Shown here: positions 16,795 through 24,456 of the stretch, piece by piece
Position numbering within the stretch: position 1 is the stretch's first letter
Layout: every line of letters begins with the position of its first letter
Origin: Vibrio barjaei
GTDB lineage: Bacteria > Pseudomonadota > Gammaproteobacteria > Enterobacterales > Vibrionaceae
Length of the DNA: 64,000 nt
Direction: 5' to 3'
Assembly: GCF_001639065.2 (NCBI RefSeq)
Contig: NZ_LQXO02000012.1
Location: 248,001 to 312,000, forward strand
Position numbers and translations under genes: made by a program
The notes under the pieces: model-generated
What the model was told of the DNA's origin: nothing
What the model saw: the letters and a program-made list of their open reading frames with translations, nothing else
Database searches by the model: none

Positions 16795-17472
16795 TTACTC
16801 GATTTCAACCGGCGGTCTAAACGTCATCTCATGCATGACTACATCACTAGGCAGTTCAAGTAATAGAGAGATGGTGGATGCAACGCTTGCTGGATGCATG
16901 TACTCAGGGCGGTCTGCTTCTCTAAAGTTGGTGTCTGCACCGCCAGGGAACAAAGAAGTCACTTTTATTCCATGAGGCTGAGCTTCTTTCATCAAGATTG
17001 CACTAAATCCCGCAAAGCCCTGTTTCATTGCCGTGTAGACACTCATGGTTTCGTTAGAGCGTTTAGCAACTGTGCTTACCACATTGATAATTTGTCCTGA
17101 CTTAGCCGGTTTCATGACCTTTAAGGCTTCTCTACATAACAACGCAGGTGCTCGAAGGTTGACGGCATACTGTTGGTCAAACTCTTCTAAGGTGAACTCT
17201 TCAATAGCGCATTTGCGCGAGTTCATACCCGCGTTATTAATTAGAACGTCCAGCCTACCTAGCTTATCGAGCGTCTTTTGGAATAGTTCGACAGTCTGGT
17301 TGGGATCGGTTAAGTCGGCAGCGATGGTATGACAGTTCGCTTCTTGCTCTAACTGTGCCAGTTTTTCGGGATTACGGCCCGTTGCTACTACTTGGTGGCC
17401 TTTATGGCTAAGTTCTTTTGCTAGTTCATAGCCGATACCACTTGTTGCACCAGTTACCAAGATTGTTTTCAT
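16795..17472 (-). CDS. Short-chain dehydrogenase/reductase
   Basis: Classical SDR of about 225 residues. I choose the ATG at 17472 (MKTILVTGATSGIG), preceded by GGAG, over an open extension to 17577. The cofactor motif is TGATSGIG (residues 7-14), the structural motif is LINNAG, and the catalytic triad is Ser in NVVSTVAK, then YTAMK (Tyr-x3-Lys). The reaction is NAD(P)-dependent oxidation or reduction of an unknown alcohol/ketone. It lies beside the AraC-GyrI regulator on the same strand. Confidence 0.88.
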   Translation of the reverse strand: MKTILVTGATSGIGYELAKELSHKGHQVVATGRNPEKLAQLEQEANCHTIAADLTDPNQTVELFQKTLDKLGRLDVLINNAGMNSRKCAIEEFTLEEFDQQYAVNLRAPALLCREALKVMKPAKSGQIINVVSTVAKRSNETMSVYTAMKQGFAGFSAILMKEAQPHGIKVTSLFPGGADTNFREADRPEYMHPASVASTISLLLELPSDVVMHEMTFRPPVEIE

Positions 17473-17622
17473 CGCCAAAGCTCCAAATTGATAAGAAGTT
17501 GAGTAGGTTGGATAGTGGCACAAGCTTACCGTGGACACGAGTAAATTACCGTACCAATTAATGAAAACAGGGCCCACGTTTGTGCTTTGTTACAAAACAA
17601 ATGCAAAGGGAGAGGCAACTGG

Positions 17623-18516
17623 TCAATAAAAACTGATAGGCAGATAAAAATCCAGTTCAAAAACTTCGTCAGACGCCAAAAAATGATTGCGATGATAATG
17701 TACGTAAGCTGGTGTTGCACTGGCTTTGAAGCCAGACTGCGGTAACCATTTCTCTTGAATTCTACTTATTTGCGGAAGCAACTCACCGTAAACACCTTGA
17801 AGACGGAACACGGCGTGTAAACCACCCGGAATGGTCATTTGGTTTACGGTACCTCGAAGTTTGATCGGAGCATCAATTTCTAGGCATGCGACATAGCGAC
17901 ACTTATCTAGTTCAACCCAAGCGGGGTTCGAATGATGTAACCCAAACTGTACCGAAAAGTCTCGTTTTTCAGCGCTTGCCCATGCTTTGAGCATTTGCCA
18001 TGGCTTACCTATAGAGCGGTTGTAGCCAATGTGACGGATATATGCGACGCGTCGTGGCGGCGCATCGATAATCTTAGGTGCGGGAATAGGACGATCCACA
18101 GCTCGGGCATAACCCGCAGCAACATCGGGGTCCGCTAAATAAGGCTTGTGTGACACTTGAGGATCGTGTTTTCGCCACTGACCGGGTGAGAGTCTGAACA
18201 CGTCTTTGAACGCACGCGAAAAGGATGATATTGAGCTAAAACCACTCTTGTTCGCTATCTGCTGAATGCTAGATTTGGTGTCGAACATTAATTGATTTGC
18301 TGCGTATTCCATTCTTGTGCGGCGGATATATTGATGCAGTGACTCACCAACGACTTCTTTAAATACTCGATGGAAATGCTGTTCGGAATAAGCCCCAATA
18401 GCAGCGAGCTCTTTTCCTGAAAGCTCTTTGCTTATATCACTGTGGATATAGAACAGGACGTCGTTGATTCGAGTTAGATGACGGGCATTCACAATCAAAA
18501 TCGCATAAATGGACAT
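17623..18516 (-). CDS. AraC-type regulator with GyrI-like effector domain
   Basis: A protein of about 297 residues with an N-terminal AraC DNA-binding domain (AIGAYSEQHFHRVFKEVVGESLHQYIRRTRMEYAA and the second helix IQQIANKSGFSSISSFSRAFKDVFRLSPGQWRK) and a C-terminal GyrI-like/Rob-type small-molecule-binding domain (from about VAYIRHIGYNRSIGKPWQ). The domain order matches Rob and relatives that sense hydrophobic compounds. The start is uncertain between Met codons at 18552, 18528 and 18516; the last is used here. It is divergent from the aminotransferase gene. Confidence 0.85.
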   Translation of the reverse strand: MSIYAILIVNARHLTRINDVLFYIHSDISKELSGKELAAIGAYSEQHFHRVFKEVVGESLHQYIRRTRMEYAANQLMFDTKSSIQQIANKSGFSSISSFSRAFKDVFRLSPGQWRKHDPQVSHKPYLADPDVAAGYARAVDRPIPAPKIIDAPPRRVAYIRHIGYNRSIGKPWQMLKAWASAEKRDFSVQFGLHHSNPAWVELDKCRYVACLEIDAPIKLRGTVNQMTIPGGLHAVFRLQGVYGELLPQISRIQEKWLPQSGFKASATPAYVHYHRNHFLASDEVFELDFYLPISFY

Positions 18517-18669
18517 ATTTATAAGCATAAATGGACAACATGAAGCTTGCAATAGCGTGTAAGCTGATTTTTCTTTATGGCGAGGTAGTTTAAATCTCTC
18601 TATTCACGTCATTAATTGTGCTTAATCTAAAATAATGCCCGGCTATTGGTTGTATTAGTAAGGAAATAT

Positions 18670-19821
18670 ATGGAAATCGCTCGCTCTCTTCAAAATGTCC
18701 CTTCATCTTATATTCGTGAAATTCTGAGTGCAGCCAGCGATCCAAGCGTCATTTCCTTGGCTGGAGGATTGCCAGATCCGGATACATTTCCCATTGAGTT
18801 AATGCGCTCTACGTTCGAAGGGTTATGCGATAAGCCAGAGGTGTTCCAGTACGGAACCACAGCAGGGTATGCGCCGTTACTCGATTTCCTATCGGACTAT
18901 TACCAACTACTAAGCAATCACAGTGCGGTTGTTTGTACAGGCTCTCAGCAAGGTCTTGATTTGGTGGCGAGAGCGTACATTAATCCGGGCGATACGGTCG
19001 TAATGGAAGCACCAAGTTATCTGGGGGCTATGCAAGTGTTCGGATTAGTCGGGGCGAATATCGTGACGGTGTCACAAGTGGCTTCCGGTCCTAACCTAGA
19101 ACAACTTGAGGCGTGCTTTAAAATCAACGCGCCAAAAATGTTTTATGCAGTACCAGATTTCCACAATCCGACTGGTGTTTGTTGGACACTGGAAACGCGT
19201 CAAAAAGTCGCGGAGCTTTGCATTCAATACAATGTGGCATTTATTGAAGATGCCCCGTACCGCGAACTCCGATTTACCGGTGAGGCGTTGCCAATGGTCT
19301 CGACCTTTTGTCCCGACCACTCCATTGTATTCCGTTCGTTCTCTAAAATTGCTTCTCCAGGCCTTCGTATCGGTGTGGTCACTGGCAAGAAGAGCTATAT
19401 TGAGCCGATTATTAAGATCAAACAAGGTGCCGATTTACACTCCAGTATTCCGATGCAAGCCGCGCTACTGGGCTTGCTAAAACATGATGACTTTGACGCC
19501 CACTTGGAGTCAGTAAAAGAGATTTATAAGGCGCGTTATCAAACTCTATTTGAAGCATTAGAAGCTAAGTTACCTGAGAGTTGTACGTTGAACTCTGTCG
19601 ATGGCGGTATGTTTATTTGGGTTGGGATTCCTTCGTGCGATACGTTTGAACTAGCTAAGGTGCTGTTGTCAAAAGGTGTTGCCGTGGTTCCTAGCCCAGT
19701 ATTTTATCCAGAGGCAAACGGGCAGCCTTCGGCACTTCGCTTGAACTTCACTAACTCAACGCCAGAAGAGCTTGTAAAAGCAGTGGATGTGCTCGCTAAT
19801 GTCCTAAGCGAACACCAGTAA
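18670..19821 (+). CDS. PLP-dependent aminotransferase (2-aminoadipate/LysN type)
   Basis: Class I/II aminotransferase of about 383 residues, close to the 2-aminoadipate aminotransferase / MocR-catalytic-domain group. The ATG at 18670 follows AAGGAAAT and gives MEIARSLQNVPSSYIREIL; the frame is open back to 18646. PLP contacts: GSQQGLDLVARAY (phosphate-binding loop), PDFHNPTG, EDAPYRELRF, and the Schiff-base Lys in FRSFSKIASPGLRIG. Substrate choice is not evident. Monocistronic, with a strong terminator. Confidence 0.88.
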   Translation: MEIARSLQNVPSSYIREILSAASDPSVISLAGGLPDPDTFPIELMRSTFEGLCDKPEVFQYGTTAGYAPLLDFLSDYYQLLSNHSAVVCTGSQQGLDLVARAYINPGDTVVMEAPSYLGAMQVFGLVGANIVTVSQVASGPNLEQLEACFKINAPKMFYAVPDFHNPTGVCWTLETRQKVAELCIQYNVAFIEDAPYRELRFTGEALPMVSTFCPDHSIVFRSFSKIASPGLRIGVVTGKKSYIEPIIKIKQGADLHSSIPMQAALLGLLKHDDFDAHLESVKEIYKARYQTLFEALEAKLPESCTLNSVDGGMFIWVGIPSCDTFELAKVLLSKGVAVVPSPVFYPEANGQPSALRLNFTNSTPEELVKAVDVLANVLSEHQ

Positions 19822-19844
19822 CGTTCCGCAGCCCTTAAACAACG

Positions 19845-19882
19845 CAGCCGATAAAGTTTAGTGACTTTATCGGCTGTTTTTT
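19845..19882 (+). terminator. Rho-independent terminator after the aminotransferase gene
   Basis: A perfect 13-bp stem CAGCCGATAAAGT / ACTTTATCGGCTG around a six-base loop, followed by TTTTTT. It sits between convergent genes but its T-run faces rightward, so it ends the aminotransferase transcript. Confidence 0.93.
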
Positions 19883-19899
19883 ATCCGTTGTTCATTGTA

Positions 19900-21036
19900 T
19901 TAGCTATTTTCGGCTTTCGTCTTACTTTCAGATGTTGCCTCAGCGTCGTCTTCTGATAACTCGGTCTGCTCTTCGTAATTAATCCAGAATAAGAACAACT
20001 CATACCAAATGGCGAGAATAATAGCGCCAAGGAATAGACCAATAATTCCTGCGAACAACATCCCACCAATGGCACCGATTAAGATAATTGGCATCGGCAC
20101 ATCAACGCCACGTCCCATCAACATAGGCTTGAGAATGTTATCGGAGAGTCCACCTGCCAATGCCCAAATGGTAAATAGTGTTGTGCTGGTTCCATCACCT
20201 GTGGAATAAACGTAGAAAATCACCGGTGCAACGATAAGTAGAGCGGGTAACTGTGCGATACAAAGTATCAATGTTGCTAGCGTAAGCAAACCGGCGGCTG
20301 GAACTTTAAACACAAACATCGCAGCACCGATGATTGCCGCTTGAATAAACGCCACACCGACAACACCTAGTAACACACTGCGAATGGTTGCTGCCATTAA
20401 ATTGGCCCACTGTTCAGCTTTTTTCCCAACCGCTCTTACTGCGACGGTTTCTAACGCTCCTGAAATTTTCTCTGCATGTGCCATAAATCCACCGGCAATT
20501 GCGAGGGAAATGATGAACATAATCAAGCTTGTCAATGCACCGCCTAATATGGATGCAACCGTGCCTAGAAAGCCTTTAATCTCAGGTAAAAACTGCTGTA
20601 TGGCTTTTTCCATGTTAGTGGCGAACAGGTTCCAAATGCTATACAGCTTGTCACCAACGACAGGGATGTCAGCGACCTTAGAGGTGGGGCCCGGGATTTT
20701 TATCTCACCACTTTGTATTACTTCAGTGGTATGAGCCACGCCCTCGTAAATTGAACCAGAAACCATGACAAAAGGGATCACCAACAAAGAAATACCGATT
20801 AAGGAGACCAGAGTAGCGGCTAATCCGCGTTTGCCACCTAGTGAGTGCTCTAACTTTTTAGTCAATGGCAACAAGGCGACGGCTATGATTGAGCCCCAGA
20901 GCACGGGAATGATAAAAGGTTTGATGATATCGTAGGTGAAGATCAACAAGATCACCAGTAAGCCAATACGAATGGCCGATTCCACCATATTATTGACAAA
21001 GAGCTTGCTTTGACGCTGTTCAGTTTGTCTATCCAT
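19900..21036 (-). CDS. AI-2E family (PerM-like) membrane transporter
   Basis: Polytopic membrane protein of about 378 residues in the AI-2E/UPF0118 family, which includes PerM, YdiK and the TqsA exporter as well as Na+/H+ antiporters. About eight helices; the conserved C-terminal region IWALAGGLSDNILKPMLMGRGVDVPMPIILIGAIGGMLFAGIIGLFLGA is present. The ATG at 21036 follows CAGGGAAAAC and overlaps the end of the K+ channel gene by 8 bp, so the two are translationally coupled. The transported substrate is uncertain. Last gene of the six-gene efflux operon. Confidence 0.87.
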   Translation of the reverse strand: MDRQTEQRQSKLFVNNMVESAIRIGLLVILLIFTYDIIKPFIIPVLWGSIIAVALLPLTKKLEHSLGGKRGLAATLVSLIGISLLVIPFVMVSGSIYEGVAHTTEVIQSGEIKIPGPTSKVADIPVVGDKLYSIWNLFATNMEKAIQQFLPEIKGFLGTVASILGGALTSLIMFIISLAIAGGFMAHAEKISGALETVAVRAVGKKAEQWANLMAATIRSVLLGVVGVAFIQAAIIGAAMFVFKVPAAGLLTLATLILCIAQLPALLIVAPVIFYVYSTGDGTSTTLFTIWALAGGLSDNILKPMLMGRGVDVPMPIILIGAIGGMLFAGIIGLFLGAIILAIWYELFLFWINYEEQTELSEDDAEATSESKTKAENS

Positions 21037-21715
21037 TGTTGTTTTCCCTGTTTTCAATATTTGCACTTACCAAACTTGATACGACTATTGCCATGTAGAA
21101 CACTCCGACAATGGCCTCTAAATACACGACGACTTGGGCCAACGGCGTGATTGGACTGATGTCGCCATAACCTAACGTTGTTAACGTAACGAAGCTGAAA
21201 TACGCTGCGTTAGAGAAATTCTCTCCCCACGTAATGGCTTCGAGCCCCGTAAAGGCTTGTGGGGAATATTCGATAATAATTAAGTAAACGATAGCCCACA
21301 TTAAGCCGAGTAGTAAAAATAATGCTACTGAACCAATGACTTTGTTGGTGTTGACCTTGCCGTGGAAGAGCACTTGTTTAGCAGTTGATTTAAAAGTGCC
21401 AAAGAAGAATGAAAAGGTGAGAGCAAGCATAACAAAGTCCATTTCACTGCGCTCGAAAACGACTTTTGCCAACGTCGCTAAGATCCATAGGCATACCAGC
21501 GTTATCAAAAATCGTGACCATCCTTTATCGAATCGTAGACTGGCCAGGCAAACAACGAAAGTGACGATGATAAACAGTTGAAGAACATGATCTATTACAC
21601 CTTGTCCAACGATTTCGGCCAATGCTGAGCTGATAAGTAACGCGATTAACGCCACCGTAAGATAGAAGAAATTATTGTCTTCATTGATCTTTTTTAACCG
21701 ATTCCCCATCTCCAT
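21029..21715 (-). CDS. Two-pore-helix K+ channel family protein
   Basis: Ion channel of about 228 residues with an Ion_trans_2 pore near the C-terminus: FVTLTTLGYGDISPITPLAQ holds the selectivity filter T-x-GYG-D. Several hydrophobic helices precede it (four N-terminal, then two in the pore domain). No RCK/TrkA-N domain is present. It lies between the HlyD gene (12 bp upstream) and the AI-2E gene, inside the FUSC/HlyD operon, an unusual partner for an aromatic-acid-type efflux system. The start may be Met1 (21715) or Met3. Confidence 0.87.
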   Translation of the reverse strand: MEMGNRLKKINEDNNFFYLTVALIALLISSALAEIVGQGVIDHVLQLFIIVTFVVCLASLRFDKGWSRFLITLVCLWILATLAKVVFERSEMDFVMLALTFSFFFGTFKSTAKQVLFHGKVNTNKVIGSVALFLLLGLMWAIVYLIIIEYSPQAFTGLEAITWGENFSNAAYFSFVTLTTLGYGDISPITPLAQVVVYLEAIVGVFYMAIVVSSLVSANIENRENNNG

Positions 21716-21727
21716 TATCGTTTCTCC

Positions 21728-22606
21728 CTAGTCTTCATTTTGTTCCATCACCATAATCGACGCTGATAATCCAAATCGCAGATGCACTCCTTCAGGGAGT
21801 TCATGTAACGACACACGAACAGGGATTCTCTGGGCGAGGCGAATCCATTGGAAGACAGGATTGACGTTGGGCAACAGGTTATAACCAACCGTACCGTCTT
21901 TGGGAGCAATACCCCAGCCGATAGAATCGACTGTGGCATTAATAGGTTCATCTGGATGCGACATCAAAGTCACTTTAGCTTGGCTACCAGGGTGTATTCG
22001 CGGTAGTTGGTTCTCTCTAAAGAAGCCAAATACCCAGAAACTGTTTTCATCAATCAGGGCGACAAGAGGTTGGTTAGCGACACCCTGAGTTCCTTCTCGA
22101 ATATCAAGGTTGGAGACATAGCCATCCACCGAAGCTACAACGCGCGTATAGCTAAGATTGAGGCGAGCGGATTTTAATTGTTCCTCTGAAGCTTTGATTT
22201 GAAGCTGTGACTCCTGATAGGCAATTTCGCGACGAATGAGGTCCTTATGAGAGACTGCTCCTTTGTCTTTTTTACGAATGTCGAGTAAACGGTCGTACTC
22301 GATTTTCTTTCCCTTTGAGCTGATGATGGCGCGTTGCAAAGCCACTTCGGCTTGAGAGAGGGCAACTTGATAGGTTTCCGGGTCGATTTCAAATAACAGG
22401 TCGCCTCGTTTGACTTGTTGATTGTCAATAATAGCCACGTTGACAATAGGACCTGAGACTCTTGGGGCAACCTTGATGATATTCGCTCTAACTTGCCCAT
22501 CGCGTGTCCAAGGGTTGTTGAAGTAGTCTTGGTACTTCTGATACCCAAACCACCCAGCGCCACCAAGGATAATCAGGTTTAGGATGATAATGATAGATTT
22601 TTTCAT
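21728..22606 (-). CDS. HlyD-family membrane-fusion protein (AaeA-like)
   Basis: Periplasmic adaptor of 292 residues with one N-terminal membrane anchor (IIIILNLIILGGAGWFGY). The biotinyl-lipoyl-like half is APRVSGPIVNVAIIDNQQVKRGDLLFEIDP, followed by a coiled-coil hairpin and the return VVASVDGYVSNLDIREGTQGVANQPLVALID. It links the FUSC inner-membrane pump to the outer-membrane channel. Small gaps to the DUF1656 and channel genes indicate a single transcript. Function in export of aromatic carboxylic acids or other toxic organics is inferred from AaeAB. Confidence 0.9.
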   Translation of the reverse strand: MKKSIIIILNLIILGGAGWFGYQKYQDYFNNPWTRDGQVRANIIKVAPRVSGPIVNVAIIDNQQVKRGDLLFEIDPETYQVALSQAEVALQRAIISSKGKKIEYDRLLDIRKKDKGAVSHKDLIRREIAYQESQLQIKASEEQLKSARLNLSYTRVVASVDGYVSNLDIREGTQGVANQPLVALIDENSFWVFGFFRENQLPRIHPGSQAKVTLMSHPDEPINATVDSIGWGIAPKDGTVGYNLLPNVNPVFQWIRLAQRIPVRVSLHELPEGVHLRFGLSASIMVMEQNED

Positions 22607-22618
22607 AGTGACGAGCTC

Positions 22619-22822
22619 CTAAAACCTTAAATAGAAATGGTCGATAGCAATGACATACAACACGAGGATTGCTAAGAATGTGAGCGAAGGAAAGGCGATG
22701 AATCTCGATAGCTTCACCTTGTTTAGAATCACGACGGTTATCCAAGTCGCAATGAGTGCGAGAATCAGGACTAACACCAAAGGAGAAAAGTAAATATCTC
22801 CCCATGACATTTCATGTGGCAT
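22619..22822 (-). CDS. DUF1656 (AaeX-like) small membrane protein
   Basis: Membrane protein of 67 residues in the DUF1656/AaeX family, with two hydrophobic helices and the N-terminal segment MSWGDIYFSPLVLVLILA. AaeX genes accompany aaeAB-type pumps; the function of the protein is not established. Its stop is 12 bp before the HlyD gene, and its start touches the stop of the outer-membrane factor gene, so the operon is tightly packed. Confidence 0.9.
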   Translation of the reverse strand: MPHEMSWGDIYFSPLVLVLILALIATWITVVILNKVKLSRFIAFPSLTFLAILVLYVIAIDHFYLRF

Positions 22823-24445
22823 CTATTTATCCTCCTTGTCCGCTGCTGGTGGTTTGGCACCTGTGCGCAGCGTTAATGAAGGTAGAGCAACATTCTCTTG
22901 CTGTAATTGGTCACTCCAATCGGTGCGCTTATTCATCTGTTCAACATGCTCTGGTGACACAAACGCTTTTCCTGAGTTAATTTGCCAACCGCCGCCTAAA
23001 GACTTATACAAGGCGACAACTTGGTTAGCGACGTTTCCTTTAATTTGCGCGTAACTGTCTTCGCTTCGAGTCATTTTTTCCACGGAGTTCAATAAACGCT
23101 CAAATGAGATTTGTCCGTTTTCATACTGAGTGAGTGAGATATTAAACGCGCGAACTGATGCGTTTACGGACTCCAGGCGCAGGGATTTTTGCTCTCGATA
23201 CAAATCGTAGGCTTCCATTGCATTCGTTACCTCTTGAACCGCTTGCAGTACTTTTTTGTTGTAATTGGTTAGGGTTTCTTGGAATTTCGAGTCTTCAAAA
23301 CGGATATTGTTCTTCACTCGTCCATATTGAAAAATGTTCCAGCTCATTGCGGGTCCGGCCACTAAAGTCAGCGAATCGTTGAAGCTGAAACTACTGCCTG
23401 AAGGTACAGAGCTGTTAATGCCTATGGATCCAAAAAGGGAGAAGCTCGGGTACAACGCCGTTTCAGCAACACCGATTTGTGCGCTTTGGGCATGAGCTTG
23501 AAGCTCTGCGACTTGTAAGTCTGGTCTGCGCATCACCAAACTAGCGTCAACAAGATTGGCTAATACTGGGGTTTCTGGAACGATAGAGCCATCTCCCTTT
23601 TCTGAAATAGCGCTTTTTGAGCCAGATGCCTTAAAACGCTGCTCAAATTGAACCAGTTTTTGCTCCATATCTGACTTAAGAATTGGTTCTATTTCTTCAG
23701 GCAGCGTGCCCAGTAGCACCGCCAACGCATTCTTGGCTTGCAACATTGCCACCGTCAGTCCCGGTAGGGCTGCTTTGGTGGTGAAGAGTTGATTGCGCGC
23801 CTGTTGAACGTCGAGTTCGGTGACATTGCCGGACTCAAACTGCACTCGCGTAATGTTAACTACCCGCTCTTGAATTTCGATATTGCGCTGCGAAAGTAGT
23901 ATGCGTTCTTGGAACGTTCGGTAATTGATATAGTTTCTTGCAACTTCAGAGGTGATGGTCACTAAAATATCGTTGTAGGAAGCGATGGAGGCGTAATAAC
24001 CAGCTTGGGCTGATTCAATTCCTCGCGCATATTTTCCCCAAACATCCATCTCCCAACCCGCATCAAAGCTCAAGGCCGCATTGTTGAATGAACTTTCGTT
24101 GGCGTAAGCTTTGGCTAGGTTGCCAGATATGGATTGCAGCTGAGGGTATTGCAATCCATCGGCGATACCCAGCACTGAACGCGCTTGCAAGATTCTAAAA
24201 CCAGCTGCTTCCACATCTAAATTCTGTTGAGAGGCAATATCAACCAGTTTGTTCAAAGTAGGGTCGTTAAACTGTTCCCACCATTTTACGGTTGAGTCCA
24301 TGCTAGCTTGTGTGTCCGAATCGTTCCACGATGACGGAAGTTGGGTTTCTTGACTCGGTGTAAAATCTGGACCAAGCGTAGTACACGCCGTCATAGACAA
24401 CGTGGCTAAGGCAATAAAGCAGGGCTTTGTGAGATGAGAAATCAT
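22823..24445 (-). CDS. NodT-family outer-membrane efflux lipoprotein
   Basis: TolC-like outer-membrane factor of the RND/NodT type, 540 residues. A lipoprotein signal ends in lipobox MTAC (residues ~18-21) followed by TTLGPDF. Two OEP domains with long coiled-coil segments occur (for example VEAAGFRILQARSVLGIADGLQYPQL and ARNYINYRTFQERILLSQRNIEIQ). The conserved MRRPDLQVAELQ marks the second repeat. It starts 11 bp after the FUSC gene with SD AGGAAAGGTAG. It completes a tripartite pump with the FUSC and HlyD proteins. The C-terminal ~60 residues are an unusual charged extension. Confidence 0.92.
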   Translation of the reverse strand: MISHLTKPCFIALATLSMTACTTLGPDFTPSQETQLPSSWNDSDTQASMDSTVKWWEQFNDPTLNKLVDIASQQNLDVEAAGFRILQARSVLGIADGLQYPQLQSISGNLAKAYANESSFNNAALSFDAGWEMDVWGKYARGIESAQAGYYASIASYNDILVTITSEVARNYINYRTFQERILLSQRNIEIQERVVNITRVQFESGNVTELDVQQARNQLFTTKAALPGLTVAMLQAKNALAVLLGTLPEEIEPILKSDMEQKLVQFEQRFKASGSKSAISEKGDGSIVPETPVLANLVDASLVMRRPDLQVAELQAHAQSAQIGVAETALYPSFSLFGSIGINSSVPSGSSFSFNDSLTLVAGPAMSWNIFQYGRVKNNIRFEDSKFQETLTNYNKKVLQAVQEVTNAMEAYDLYREQKSLRLESVNASVRAFNISLTQYENGQISFERLLNSVEKMTRSEDSYAQIKGNVANQVVALYKSLGGGWQINSGKAFVSPEHVEQMNKRTDWSDQLQQENVALPSLTLRTGAKPPAADKEDK

Positions 24446-24456
24446 TACTACCTTTC

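Noticed and set aside
22174..22566. 130-residue frame inside the HlyD gene
   Set aside because: Same strand, other frame, low-complexity S/T/K-rich composition and no start signal; shadow of the HlyD gene.
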